From NCBI GenBank assembly GCA_902386025.1, contig CABMHR010000002.1, forward strand, positions 151,596 to 189,484: DNA of 37,889 bases. The letters are read 5' to 3'. The notes under the pieces are model-generated. The model was not told where the DNA came from, did not search any database, and saw only the letters and a program-made list of their open reading frames with translations. Both the position numbers and the translations under genes were made by a program. The stretch is from an uncultured archaeon. Lineage in GTDB: Archaea > Nanobdellota > Nanobdellia > Pacearchaeales > GW2011-AR1. Below are positions 16,710-26,874 of this stretch, in pieces (positions within the stretch are counted from its first letter, which is position 1; each line of letters begins with the position of its first letter).

Positions 16710-18593
16710 TTATCTTAATCTTAATGTCTCAAGAGTTCTTGGAACATTTGTTTCAACTCTGTTCAGCTTGTAGAGAGCAGAAGCCAAATCCAAGCATTTT
16801 GAAACTTCACCGTGATTGATGATTATTCTTTTTGATTTGGGATTTAAATTGTTAAAGAAAGACAAAAGCTCGTTTCTTCCTGCGTGAGCACTGAATCCTG
16901 TTATTGTTTCAACCTGCATTTCAATTTTTGTGACTTCTTCTTTTCCTTCAATCTGCATTCTTGTTTCTGTTGCTCCGTCCTGAACCTGCCTTCCCAAAGA
17001 GCCAACCCCCTGATAACAAACAAAGCATATCATATTATTTTTGTTTCCTGCAAATTCCCTGAAATATTCAACAGAAGCTCCTCCAACCAGCATACCTGAT
17101 GTTGCCAAAACAATGCAAGGGCCCCCTTCAATCACAATTTTTCTTTCTTGGGGAGAACCAACACGTGAAAAAAATTCTGACATAAACGGATTATTATCCT
17201 GAAATACATCTGTCCTTACTTTGTTGCTAAGAAAATCAGGATAAGCAGTGTGAATAGCATTAATATCCCAAATCATTCCATCAATATAAACAGGAACTTT
17301 TTTTATTCTCCCTGAATGCATAGCATCTTCCAATATAAGCATTGTTTCCTGTGCTCTTCCCAATCCCAATTCTGGAATAAGAACTTTCCCGCCTCTTTCA
17401 ATTGTTTTATTTACTAAATCAATAAATTTGTCTTCTGTTTCTTTTCTTGGAGGGAAAGAATCATCCTTTGAACCATAAGTTGATTCTGTAATAACTGTTT
17501 CTACTCTTGGAAAAGAAGCAATTGCAGGTTCTAAAAGCCTTGAATGTGCATATTTGAAATCCCCTGTATAAACTAAATTATGCAATCCATTTCCAATATT
17601 AAGATGACAGATTGCCCCCCCCAATACGTGTCCTGAATTATATAATGTTAATCTTACATCAGGAGTGATGTCTGTAACCTCATTGTAATTCAAGCATATG
17701 CTGTGCTTTACCATCTCTTTAATATCTGTAGAATCAAACAGGGGTTTTGCTGCCTGCTTGTATGCAACACCAATAAAATCCAAAGCTAACAATGCTGCAA
17801 TATCTCTTGATGGAGCAGTCATATAAACTGGGCCGCGATATCCCATTTTGTATAAATAAGGAAGCAAGCCCACGTGGTCCAGGTGAGCGTGAGAAATAAT
17901 TATTGCATCCAATTGCGCCAAATTAAATTCAGGGATATCAAGATAAGGAAATTTATCTGCTCCCTGCGATGCGACATCCAGTCCGCAGTCAAGGAGAATT
18001 TTTGAATTTGGAGTCTGCAAAAGAATACAGCTTCTTCCAACCTGCCTTCCTCCCCCAAGAAATGTCAGCCTAACCCATTCATCAACTTTTTCGGGATTCC
18101 ATTCCTTGTAAATTTTCTGCCCTATTGAATTTAAGAATTTTCTTCTGTAATTATTATTTGCATAAAGAACTTCCCTTATATTATCTGTAATATTGCTCTT
18201 GATTGTAGGAGAACGCTGAACTTGTGCTGCCCAAAAAGTTGTATTTCTTATTTCGTCCAATATGCTTCCCTGCTTTCCTATAACCATTCCGGGTTTTTTT
18301 GCTTCAACTATAACAACGCTTCTTTGAACATCAAAAATAATGTTTGTAATCTCTGCTTCTGCAGGAACTATCTTTTTTATTTCTGATTCTGCTTTTTCTT
18401 GAGGCATAAGAATTTTCTGGTCTGCACGAAGTTCTATTCTCTTTTTTATTTGTGAGACAATTTCTTTTATTGTTGATTCTCCTTCTCTGAAAAACTTGGC
18501 ATTGTCGGTATAAACTACAATATTTGCCCCTTCAAAACTTGCTTCAGTCACATTCCCGTGCAACTGTTCGGTTATATTTTTTAAGATATCCAT
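16710..18593 (-). CDS. fttA: KH-domain beta-CASP ribonuclease / transcription termination factor FttA (aCPSF1)
   Basis: KH region GMVIGKQGSILDEIRN; SHAHLDHVGLLPYLY; beta-CASP motifs; TGFSAHAGRNELLSFF. Confidence 0.95.
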   Translation of the reverse strand: MDILKNITEQLHGNVTEASFEGANIVVYTDNAKFFREGESTIKEIVSQIKKRIELRADQKILMPQEKAESEIKKIVPAEAEITNIIFDVQRSVVIVEAKKPGMVIGKQGSILDEIRNTTFWAAQVQRSPTIKSNITDNIREVLYANNNYRRKFLNSIGQKIYKEWNPEKVDEWVRLTFLGGGRQVGRSCILLQTPNSKILLDCGLDVASQGADKFPYLDIPEFNLAQLDAIIISHAHLDHVGLLPYLYKMGYRGPVYMTAPSRDIAALLALDFIGVAYKQAAKPLFDSTDIKEMVKHSICLNYNEVTDITPDVRLTLYNSGHVLGGAICHLNIGNGLHNLVYTGDFKYAHSRLLEPAIASFPRVETVITESTYGSKDDSFPPRKETEDKFIDLVNKTIERGGKVLIPELGLGRAQETMLILEDAMHSGRIKKVPVYIDGMIWDINAIHTAYPDFLSNKVRTDVFQDNNPFMSEFFSRVGSPQERKIVIEGGPCIVLATSGMLVGGASVEYFREFAGNKNNMICFVCYQGVGSLGRQVQDGATETRMQIEGKEEVTKIEMQVETITGFSAHAGRNELLSFFNNLNPKSKRIIINHGEVSKCLDLASALYKLNRVETNVPRTLETLRLR

Positions 18594-18628
18594 TTTAAAA
18601 GTATAAAATTATAAATTAAATTTGAAGA

Positions 18629-19276
18629 TTATTCATCTTTGTAATTTGACTGAATTTCCTGTGATACCACCTTTTTTATTCCACCTTTAGTTATAGTGAA
18701 AATATCAATGCCATTTCCTGAACCCATATCTCTTGATGTAGATGATTTCAGCGCTTCCTTTGCCAATTCAATCCCTTGTTCTATTGACAAATCTTTTTTC
18801 CAGGAACGTTCAAGATAACCAAGTGCATAAGGCATTCCTGAACCAACACTTGCAGTATAATCCTCAACCTCTTCGACAAAACCGCCCAGAACATCGTATA
18901 AATAAAATGATTTGTCTTCATTTAATCCTGCAAGAATGAATGCACTTCCTTCAACGTGAATATTTGAAAGCAAACCTGCTGCCTGCCTTACAGAAGGCTT
19001 TGTTTTTGATTTTAATTCTTTTAATTTCATTTCTGCTGTAAGAAGTTTTGCAACTTTTTGAATTTCAGTGGCTGAACCACACCCAGATAAAACAAGATAA
19101 TCATTAAGAGGATAAACTTTCATTGTGTTTTTATTGTAAATTAAAGTCCCCACTGAACCGCGCCTGTCTCCAGCCATTACAACTCCGTCTTTACAAACAA
19201 TACCCAGTATTGTTGTTCCAGTTTTCAGTATTGAATTTTTTAATTCAGCGTCCATTTTAATATTCGTATTTATCAC
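18629..19276 (-). CDS. psmB: Proteasome beta subunit
   Basis: KTGTTILGIVCKDGVVMAGDRRGSVGTLI with N-terminal propeptide before Thr; AVGSGMPYALG. Confidence 0.95.
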   Translation of the reverse strand: MINTNIKMDAELKNSILKTGTTILGIVCKDGVVMAGDRRGSVGTLIYNKNTMKVYPLNDYLVLSGCGSATEIQKVAKLLTAEMKLKELKSKTKPSVRQAAGLLSNIHVEGSAFILAGLNEDKSFYLYDVLGGFVEEVEDYTASVGSGMPYALGYLERSWKKDLSIEQGIELAKEALKSSTSRDMGSGNGIDIFTITKGGIKKVVSQEIQSNYKDE

Positions 19277-19325
19277 AGAATAATTTTGTTATAGTTTAGG
19301 AGTAAACAGGGTTTATAAATTTTAC

Positions 19326-19784
19326 TCACAAGGTTTTCTTGAATTTTTTTATAAGTATGTATCTGTAAAGATTTATTCCAAGCATAAAAAGGGAAAATGC
19401 TATAATTTCTGAAAATACTGCTGCAGATTCAAGGAATCGGTAATGAGCAATGAAATATTTTGATATAAAATACAACGAAGGATAGTAAAATGCATATGTT
19501 AAAAATACAGATGCTGGGACAAAATATTTCATATCATTAAAGAAACTCTTTCCAGAATATTTCTCTTTTCTTGATTTGTCATAAATTCTCGCCAGAAGCC
19601 AGCATAATGTTCCGCTTACTAATGCTCCTGCTACAACAAGATGAGGAATTATTGAACGATTAAAATGAAAAAGCCAAGATAGAAAAACAACAAGCTGTAT
19701 ACCAATTAATGAACCAAGCTCCCCAAAAAGCAGTTCTTTGTTGAAATTAAATGCCTCTCTTGAGATTTTCATATTATATAACAA
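19326..19784 (-). CDS. Multi-TM hypothetical membrane protein
   Basis: Four hydrophobic segments. Confidence 0.5.
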   Translation of the reverse strand: MLYNMKISREAFNFNKELLFGELGSLIGIQLVVFLSWLFHFNRSIIPHLVVAGALVSGTLCWLLARIYDKSRKEKYSGKSFFNDMKYFVPASVFLTYAFYYPSLYFISKYFIAHYRFLESAAVFSEIIAFSLFMLGINLYRYILIKKFKKTL

Positions 19785-19813
19785 AAAAGAAAGATGATAT
19801 TTAAATTTTCAGA

Positions 19814-21862
19814 TTACCCTTCAACTCTCGTTATCCCGTTTTCTTTCCTGAATTTGATTATGTTTGAAACAAAACCTTCCATTTTCTGTTCGTGGCTGAC
19901 AATTATAAGCTGTTTCACATTCAGCTGCTGGAGAACATCCCGCATTTTGTCAAGCTGCTGTTCGCTGAATCCGTCTGTCGGCTCGTCAAGAATAACCAAA
20001 TCCCTTGTTTTTATTTTGCTTAGCAAAGAATTAATCACTTGATTGAGTGCAAGGCGGTAGGCAAGAGCAATTGCTGTTCTTTCCCCCCCTGAAAGATGAG
20101 CGTAATCAATTTCATAATCGCTTTGTTCAATTATTGGGGTAAAATCATCGGACAATCTCACATTAAAGCTGTCTGAAACAAGAATGCAGAACCACTCTGC
20201 AAAAAGTTTTGAAAATTCTGTTTTAAGCTTTATCATAACATTTTTTTCTATAAAGGAAATCAAAGTAATAAACTGCTTTGAGAGCCAGTTCTCAAGCTCG
20301 GTGATATAATTCAGCTGAAGTTTTATTTTTTCTGTCTTTTCTATTTCTTTTCTAAGCTCTTCTATCTGGCGGGAGAAAACTTCTATTTCTTTTTTCAGCT
20401 CTGCAACTTTTATATCTGTAAGCCTTTCCTGCTTCAAGGCGTCATCAAGCTCTTTCTGCTTTATGTCCAGCATATTTACAAATCTTGTAAGATTCAAAAT
20501 TGAATTTGTCATCAAATCCAGATGCTGTTTAAGCAATTCTATGTCTTTTTCAAGAAGAGCATTTGATTTTTTTATTTCTTCAATCTGATTCTGCTTCTCG
20601 TTGATATCCTGAAGCTTCATTCTCAAAATTTTTAAGTCAGTCAGGTGCCTTTCTGATGAGGAAATTTCAGCTTCAATCTTTTTTATGCTTGCTGCCAAAT
20701 CTGCCTTCTGCATTTCCAAAACATCAAGCTGTTTTCTTCCTTCAACATCGTCGGTATGAATTTTGTTCAGGACATTTGCCTTATAGACAGAATCTACATT
20801 CTGCAGGCAGGTTGGGCATATGTCAAGATTTGAAATCTTTTTCTCAAGCTTTTTACTCTCTTCCTCTTTCAGCAGAAGGGAATTTATTTTTGATGCAATT
20901 TCAAAATTAGTCTGGCTTAATTTTTCTTTTTCCATTTTGTCTGCTGAAATTTTCAGTTCCAGCTGTTTTATTTCTGATTCGTCAAATTTTATGCTCTGCA
21001 GTTCTGCAATCTGCTTTGTAATCAGTTCAATTGACTTGACATTTGAAAAAGTAGTTTCATTCTTGTTCATAATCATAATCTTTGTCTTTTCAATTTCCTG
21101 CATAAATTTGTTTCTCTCTTCAATTCTCTTTGCAATATCCTCTTTTTCCTCCTGAATCCTTTTTCTTATTTCGGTTTTTTCAAATAATTCCTTTTCAATA
21201 GAGAGGACATTAAGCTGTTTTTCATCAAGCTCGTTTTCTTTTCCAATTATGTTCAGCTTGTTCTGTTCAAGATTTAAAGTCATTCCTTCCTTCAGCCTTT
21301 TTTCCTCCCGAAGTTTTGTAGCAAGAATAGAAACATTCTCAAGAATTTTTTTGTATTTGTCTATTCCGAAAACGTGCCTTAAAGTATTGATTCTTGTCTC
21401 TGCGTCTTCAAGAATTATCTGCTTCATCTCTTCCTGCGGAGTATAAACTGTGAATGTGTAAAGAATATTCTGCTTTTTTGCAAATTCTGTTGGATATTTC
21501 AGAATCTCAAGAATTTTTCCCTTCAATTCTGTAACAGAGATTTCTCTTCTCTCTCCTTCTATGATAATCGAGCAGGATTCCTGAGAAATTGTCTTTCCTT
21601 TCTTGAGAGTTCTTTCTATTATTATTTCCTGATTATCAACTTCAAAAACTATTTTCACTCCGCCTTCTGATTTTCCATTTCTAAGAAGAGCAGCGCCTCT
21701 CTGCCCAGGCTGAAGCCCGAACAATGCAAATTCTATTGCTAATAAGACAGAAGTTTTCCCAGAGCCTATATCTCCAGAAAGCAATGTTGAACCTTCTGGC
21801 AGATTTATTTCCTGATGCTCGTAGCTTCTTATGTTGTCAAGAATTATCTTTTTAATTCTCAT
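19814..21862 (-). CDS. rad50: Rad50-like ATPase
   Basis: Walker A SGDIGSGKTSVLLAIEFALFG, zinc hook CPTC, signature LSGGERTAIALAYRLAL, Walker B LVILDEPTDG. Confidence 0.95.
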   Translation of the reverse strand: MRIKKIILDNIRSYEHQEINLPEGSTLLSGDIGSGKTSVLLAIEFALFGLQPGQRGAALLRNGKSEGGVKIVFEVDNQEIIIERTLKKGKTISQESCSIIIEGERREISVTELKGKILEILKYPTEFAKKQNILYTFTVYTPQEEMKQIILEDAETRINTLRHVFGIDKYKKILENVSILATKLREEKRLKEGMTLNLEQNKLNIIGKENELDEKQLNVLSIEKELFEKTEIRKRIQEEKEDIAKRIEERNKFMQEIEKTKIMIMNKNETTFSNVKSIELITKQIAELQSIKFDESEIKQLELKISADKMEKEKLSQTNFEIASKINSLLLKEEESKKLEKKISNLDICPTCLQNVDSVYKANVLNKIHTDDVEGRKQLDVLEMQKADLAASIKKIEAEISSSERHLTDLKILRMKLQDINEKQNQIEEIKKSNALLEKDIELLKQHLDLMTNSILNLTRFVNMLDIKQKELDDALKQERLTDIKVAELKKEIEVFSRQIEELRKEIEKTEKIKLQLNYITELENWLSKQFITLISFIEKNVMIKLKTEFSKLFAEWFCILVSDSFNVRLSDDFTPIIEQSDYEIDYAHLSGGERTAIALAYRLALNQVINSLLSKIKTRDLVILDEPTDGFSEQQLDKMRDVLQQLNVKQLIIVSHEQKMEGFVSNIIKFRKENGITRVEG

Positions 21863-23020
21863 TTAAAATTTCAAGATTTTTCTTGATTCCTCCATTAATC
21901 TGTTTGTGAAACTTTCCAGCTTTTCCCCTTCCTGCTTGTCAATTGAAAGAGAATTCATCAGCTGGGGGATAAATTTATTGAAATCAACAGGATTCTGCTG
22001 GGAAAAAACGCTGATTGTCTCATCTTCAATATTGTCTATGTTCTTCACTTCAATTTCCATTTCAACTTCTTTTGTTTTGAGTTCGTGCGTGTTTTTCAGG
22101 AGGAAATATGCATTTTTTCTCTTTGCTGTTTCTTCTATCTGTGCAAATTTTATGTCGGAGTTGCTTCCTGTTTCCAGCTCACCCTTTATTCTAAGAAGAA
22201 TAATCTTATTTTCAACGTCTCTTTTTTCTATTTCTGAAATTATATGCTCTGTCGCGCTCAAGGCATTTTTTATTTCAACATCAATCACAGCAACATCTTT
22301 TATTTTCAGTTCTATCTTTTCAAGAGAATTTTCTTTTTCTGTATCAACAATGTAAAAACTTCCGTTCTGCAAGTCTTCAAGCTCCTGAAAATTATTTGGG
22401 AAAATCGGGCCAGGATAAACAAAATTCTGATACTGAAAATCTATGTGCAGATGTCCGAGGGCATAATAATTAGCAGGTGGAAGAATGTCGCATTCTATTG
22501 CATCTATTGGAAATGTTCCTTTTGCCTTGTCAATTGTCGTGTGAAGCATAAGTATCTTGAACAGCCCAGGAGAATCATTGAGCTTTATTTTTCTCAAATC
22601 TGCAACTTCAAGTCCAGATTTTTTTCCTGGATATCCGTAGATTGCAGCACCCTGATAAATTGTGGGATTAAGTATAATCTTTCCGTTGATTTCTTCAATG
22701 TTCATCACATTTTTGCAGAATCCTGCTTTTTCAAGCACATCAAGAAAAGTTTTCCCTGAAATTGAATAATCGTGACTGCCTGCAATTATGAAGCACGGGA
22801 GCTTTGCCTCTTTTAATCTTTTGAATTCTGAAAATGTTTCCTTCAATATTTCAATCGGCGGATATGCAGAATCAAACAAATCTCCTGCAATAAGAATAAA
22901 GTCCAGTTTCTTGTCTATGCAGGCATCAATTGCTTTTCTGAATGATTGAAAATTCAAATCCTGCATTTGCTGCTGCTTCCAGCCTCCCAAATGGACATCT
23001 GAAATGTGGGCAAATCGCAT
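21863..23020 (-). CDS. mre11: Mre11-like nuclease
   Basis: FAHISDVHLGGW, AGDLFDSAYP, GSHDYS, HTT, LGHLH phosphoesterase motifs. Confidence 0.95.
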   Translation of the reverse strand: MRFAHISDVHLGGWKQQQMQDLNFQSFRKAIDACIDKKLDFILIAGDLFDSAYPPIEILKETFSEFKRLKEAKLPCFIIAGSHDYSISGKTFLDVLEKAGFCKNVMNIEEINGKIILNPTIYQGAAIYGYPGKKSGLEVADLRKIKLNDSPGLFKILMLHTTIDKAKGTFPIDAIECDILPPANYYALGHLHIDFQYQNFVYPGPIFPNNFQELEDLQNGSFYIVDTEKENSLEKIELKIKDVAVIDVEIKNALSATEHIISEIEKRDVENKIILLRIKGELETGSNSDIKFAQIEETAKRKNAYFLLKNTHELKTKEVEMEIEVKNIDNIEDETISVFSQQNPVDFNKFIPQLMNSLSIDKQEGEKLESFTNRLMEESRKILKF

Positions 23021-23081
23021 TTTTTATATAGTTATCCTCAAAAAAGTTTATAATCTTGAAATAATATCGTAATATATAAAA

Positions 23082-24593
23082 TTGATTGTGATAAAAGGAA
23101 TGAAATTTACAATACTCTTTGGGGGAAAAGCAGGGCAGGGTTCAAATGTGCTGTCAACTATTCTTGGAAGTGCACTGATAAAAAAAGGATATTATGTCTT
23201 TGTCTCAAGAGATTATCAGTCAATTATAAGGGGCGGGCATAATTTTAATGTCCTGACTTTTTCAGATGCTCCTATTTACAGCAATAATTCCGAGATAGAT
23301 TTGATTATTTCGCTTGATGAAAGCACAATCAGTCTTCATAAAAAAGAATTGAAGAAGGGGGGAAATATTATTTCGGGGGAAGGAAAAGGGAATATGTATT
23401 TTGCAGGCAGATTGTTCAAAATGCTGTGCCTTGATTTCAAGGTTCTTGAAGAAGAATTTAAAGAACTCGGAAAAAATTTTGCAGAGAATATGAAAGAAGC
23501 AAAAGAGGGATATGATGAAGAAAAGAAAACTGCGTGCAAAATTGTTTCCAACAAAAGTAAATTAACTTTTTCAAATGGGAATCGGGGAATTTCAAAAGGG
23601 GCAATAAAATCCGGATTGGATGTTTATTTTGCATATCCTATGACTCCTGCAACAAATGTTATCAGCGAATTGGCTGAAAAACAGATTGAAAATAATCTTA
23701 TTGTTCTTGAATTGGAAAGCGAGATTGCTGTGATTAATGCAGCAATCGGAAGCGCAATAACAGGAGCAAAGACAATGATTGGAACATCTGGCGGAGGATT
23801 TGACTTGATGACAGAATCTTTGAGCTTGACAGGAGTTGCAGAAGTTCCTCTTGTAATTTATCTTGCTTCACGCCCAGGCCCATCAACAGGAGTTGCAACA
23901 TATACGGGGCAGGGCGATTTGGATTTAGCGAGGCATTCTGGGCACGGAGAATTTCCGCGAATGGTTTTGGCTCCGGGCAATCCTGAAGAAGCAGAAGAAT
24001 TGACAAGCCAAGCATTTTATTTTACGCAGAAGTTCGGAATTCCTGCAATTATTCTTTCAGACAAGCATCTTGCAGAAAGTTTTTACACTTCAGACAAAAC
24101 CCCAGTTATTATTTCTTCAAAAAAATCTACTTTGTTAAAAAGATACAACAGCTATGAAACAGATGAATTCGGATGCGCAACAGAAAATGCAGAAAGAATA
24201 AAAAGAAATGTGGAAGAAAGACTGAAGAAAGGAAGAGAGATTGAAAAAGAAGCAGAAAAGTTCAAGCAGTTCAATATTTACGGAAATAAAAATTCAAAAA
24301 ATGTTGTTGTCTCTTTCGGAAGCACTAAAGGAGCTATTCTTGATGCAATAAAAGATTTGGATGTCAAATTCATCCAGATTTTGCATATTGAACCTTTCCC
24401 AAGCAAAGTTAAAAAAGAAATTGAAGGAAAAAATATCGTTCTTGTTGAAAACAGCGCGACAGGGCAGTTGGGGAAAGTCATTGCTGAAAAAACAGGGATT
24501 ATAATTCCAGAAAACAGCAGGATTTTGAGATATGACGGGCGTCCGTTCCTGCACGACGAATTAAATAAAGAGATTAGAGGAAAATTAAAATGA
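23082..24593 (+). CDS. 2-oxoacid:acceptor oxidoreductase, fused gamma-alpha subunit
   Basis: GGKAGQGSNVLSTILGSAL (gamma) then YFAYPMTPATNVISELAE and GTSGGGFDLMTESLSLTG (alpha). Confidence 0.93.
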   Translation: MIVIKGMKFTILFGGKAGQGSNVLSTILGSALIKKGYYVFVSRDYQSIIRGGHNFNVLTFSDAPIYSNNSEIDLIISLDESTISLHKKELKKGGNIISGEGKGNMYFAGRLFKMLCLDFKVLEEEFKELGKNFAENMKEAKEGYDEEKKTACKIVSNKSKLTFSNGNRGISKGAIKSGLDVYFAYPMTPATNVISELAEKQIENNLIVLELESEIAVINAAIGSAITGAKTMIGTSGGGFDLMTESLSLTGVAEVPLVIYLASRPGPSTGVATYTGQGDLDLARHSGHGEFPRMVLAPGNPEEAEELTSQAFYFTQKFGIPAIILSDKHLAESFYTSDKTPVIISSKKSTLLKRYNSYETDEFGCATENAERIKRNVEERLKKGREIEKEAEKFKQFNIYGNKNSKNVVVSFGSTKGAILDAIKDLDVKFIQILHIEPFPSKVKKEIEGKNIVLVENSATGQLGKVIAEKTGIIIPENSRILRYDGRPFLHDELNKEIRGKLK

Positions 24594-25435
24594 CTGAAAA
24601 TCTTAACACTCCGATAATTCCCACTTGGTGTCCTGGATGCTGGAACTTCCAAATACTTGCGGGGGTGAAAAATGTTATTAATGAAGAAATTAAGAAAGGA
24701 AAGAAAAAAGATGATTTTGCAATTGTTTCTGGAATTGGATGCCACGCGAAGATATTTGATTATGTAAACTTAAAGGGAATTAATACTCTGCACGGAAGAG
24801 TTTTGCCTACTTGCTTGGGAATGAAAGTAGGAAACCCCAATCTGAATTTGATTGCTTTTTCTGGAGACGGAGACTGCTATGCAGAAGGGATGGAGCATTT
24901 GATTTACGCTGCGAGATATAATGCAGATTTCAAATATTTTGTCCATAACAATCAGGTTTTTGCATTAACAGTCGGGCAGTCAACACCAACAACAGAAATT
25001 GGATACAAGGACAAGACAAATCCACTTGGAGTAAAATTACATCCCATAAATTCAATAAAATTAATGCTTACTGCAGGAGCAAGTTTTGTTGCGAGAGTTT
25101 ATGCAGAAAAAGAGCAGATAGAATATGTCTTGAAAGAGGCAATGAAGCACAAAGGGTTTGCATTCATAGAAGTTTTGCAGCCGTGCATTATTTTTCACGA
25201 CGACACAGGCTACGGAGAAAAAACTTACTCGCTTGAAAAAACAGGACACGATAAGACAAATTTTGAGAGTGCAATGAAGAAAGCAGATGAGTTTGATTAC
25301 AACGGGGTAAAGAAAGACACAAAAATACCGCTTGGAATTTTTTATCAAAAAGAAAGAACAATATTTGAAGAACTTTATCCACAGCTTTCAGAGTTAAGAA
25401 AAAAGAAGATTGGATGGGGAGATATTAAGAGATAA
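24590..25435 (+). CDS. 2-oxoacid:acceptor oxidoreductase beta subunit (TPP-binding)
   Basis: WCPGCWN, GIGCHAK, HGRVLPTCLGMKVGNPNLNLIAFSGDGDCYAEGMEH, EVLQPCI; overlaps upstream ORF by 4 nt. Confidence 0.93.
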   Translation: MTENLNTPIIPTWCPGCWNFQILAGVKNVINEEIKKGKKKDDFAIVSGIGCHAKIFDYVNLKGINTLHGRVLPTCLGMKVGNPNLNLIAFSGDGDCYAEGMEHLIYAARYNADFKYFVHNNQVFALTVGQSTPTTEIGYKDKTNPLGVKLHPINSIKLMLTAGASFVARVYAEKEQIEYVLKEAMKHKGFAFIEVLQPCIIFHDDTGYGEKTYSLEKTGHDKTNFESAMKKADEFDYNGVKKDTKIPLGIFYQKERTIFEELYPQLSELRKKKIGWGDIKR

Positions 25436-25511
25436 TTAATAAAAAACCCAACACGTGTGTTAAACCAACTAAATAAAAAAGAGGGGATAAAAATTTCTAA
25501 TGGGGATAGTT

Positions 25512-26054
25512 TTATTCCAGTTCCCAAATGCACAATCGTTCGAAAAACAATTTCTCGCATCCGATTTCTTTGGCTTTATAATCTAATTTCTTGAAATCAA
25601 CATCTTCTGCGAGAGAAGAAGTTATGAGGAATATTTTTCCGCTTATTGTCAGATAATTTTTTGCCTGCTTCAGAAACTTAAGGATTATTTCATTGCCCTT
25701 TTTTCCGCCTGTTGTCGCTGTTCTTGAACTCTTTGGCTCGCGGGAATCTTCTGGAAGATAAGGGGGATTAAAAATAATAACATCAAACTTGCGCGAGATA
25801 TTTTCAAATAAATCAGAATAAATGCAGTTAAATCCAAGCATCTTGCAGTGGCTGACTGATTTATTGTCTATATCAGAAGAGAAAATATTTTCTTTTTTTA
25901 TTCCAAGATTCTTTGCTGTTTCAAGATGAATTCCGCTTCCTGCCCCTATCTCCAAGAATTTTAAATTTGGATTTTTTTCCAGCAAATCTGGGATTTGCTC
26001 TTTTAAAATTCTTGACATCAGATAAGAGTCCTCTGCTGGCTGGTAAATTGTCAT
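25512..26054 (-). CDS. HemK/PrmC/Mtq2-like methyltransferase
   Basis: LEIGAGSGIHLETAK and FNPPYLPED. Confidence 0.85.
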   Translation of the reverse strand: MTIYQPAEDSYLMSRILKEQIPDLLEKNPNLKFLEIGAGSGIHLETAKNLGIKKENIFSSDIDNKSVSHCKMLGFNCIYSDLFENISRKFDVIIFNPPYLPEDSREPKSSRTATTGGKKGNEIILKFLKQAKNYLTISGKIFLITSSLAEDVDFKKLDYKAKEIGCEKLFFERLCIWELE

Positions 26055-26294
26055 ATAGAAATTAGATTATGTGAATTTTAAAAGCTATTGAATAAAATCT
26101 TGAAAGCGAGATTTTGTGTGTTGCTGATTTGTGAAAAAGAGGCGATAATAATTCAAGATATAGTTAATGTATAGAACTTAAGGTAATCTTCAACTTGTGA
26201 TGGTTTAGTTTTGCAGAACCTTATTCCTTTAACAATTTATATCGGAAATTTAATTGTGTCTGGAAGCCGATTAAATTTCAATTAATAGGTGTTA

Positions 26295-26777
26295 TTAGCC
26301 AAACATACTGCTGAAAAAATTTATTAAATCCTGCTTGAAAATAAAGATAGTAAGCAAAAGCCCGAATAAAAAAATCAGAACTCCCATTAAAATATAAATC
26401 ATTGCCTTGTCTTTATTGCTGTTTCCATATTCTGAAACTTTTTGAATAATCTGAACAGGCTGATATTGCTGCTGGGGAATGTATTGCTGGGGGATTTGCA
26501 TTGGCTGCTGGTTAATCTGCGGGGTTGCAGGAATTTGTTTGATAGGAGAAGAAACAATTGGATTAAGTTGCTTGACAAGAGCAGAAACAACAGGAGCAGG
26601 CTGTTTAATTAACAGCTGCGGTTGCGGCTGAATATTCACCCCGTTCATTGCTCTCGCAGCTTCTTCAATTTCTTCTCGCTGATATCCTGAATTGAGCATT
26701 GTTATCATTGCTTTTTTCAATGGCTCTCCTCTTTCAAGAGCAGATTTCAATCCTCCGAGAATTTCCTCGTTAATCAT
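26295..26777 (-). CDS. Small protein with UBA-like N-terminus, Pro/Gln-rich linker and C-terminal TM
   Basis: MINEEILGGLKSALERGEPLKKAMITMLNSGYQREEIEEAARAM; PQQYIPQQQYQPV; one TM near the C-terminus. Confidence 0.6.
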   Translation of the reverse strand: MINEEILGGLKSALERGEPLKKAMITMLNSGYQREEIEEAARAMNGVNIQPQPQLLIKQPAPVVSALVKQLNPIVSSPIKQIPATPQINQQPMQIPQQYIPQQQYQPVQIIQKVSEYGNSNKDKAMIYILMGVLIFLFGLLLTIFIFKQDLINFFSSMFG

Positions 26778-26841
26778 GCGACGACACCTCCGGTTTCTTC
26801 CGCTCGAATTTCCCGCTAAATTTGTGCTCAGGGCTGTTCAT
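26770..26841 (-). CDS. Candidate leader micro-ORF MNSPEHKFSGKFERKKPEVSSHD (inside E2), overlaps downstream start
   Basis: ATG ~25 nt after TATA-like TTTATAAATA; peptide similar to the E3 micro-ORF. Confidence 0.4.
   Translation of the reverse strand: MNSPEHKFSGKFERKKPEVSSHD
26777..26839 (-). promoter_or_regulatory. Leader element copy E2
   Basis: Sense: GAACAGCCCTGAGCACAAATTTAGCGGGAAATTCGAGCGGAAGAAACCGGAGGTGTCGTCGCA. Confidence 0.8.
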
Positions 26842-26874
26842 TAAATAATAAAGAATCAGTTATTTATAAAATTT

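Noticed and set aside
25448-25462. ACACGTGT palindrome between korB-like and methyltransferase genes
   Set aside because: Short palindrome between convergent genes; plausible terminator or chance, no further support.
26775-26846. Plus-strand ORFs antisense to E1-E3 (e.g. MRRHLRFLPLEFPAKFVLRAVH, LRHLRFL...FPTKILL.AD)
   Set aside because: Also similar among the three copies, but differences fall mostly at codon positions 1 and 2 in that frame and there is no promoter or start context; likely a shadow of the conserved minus-strand element. Not completely excluded.
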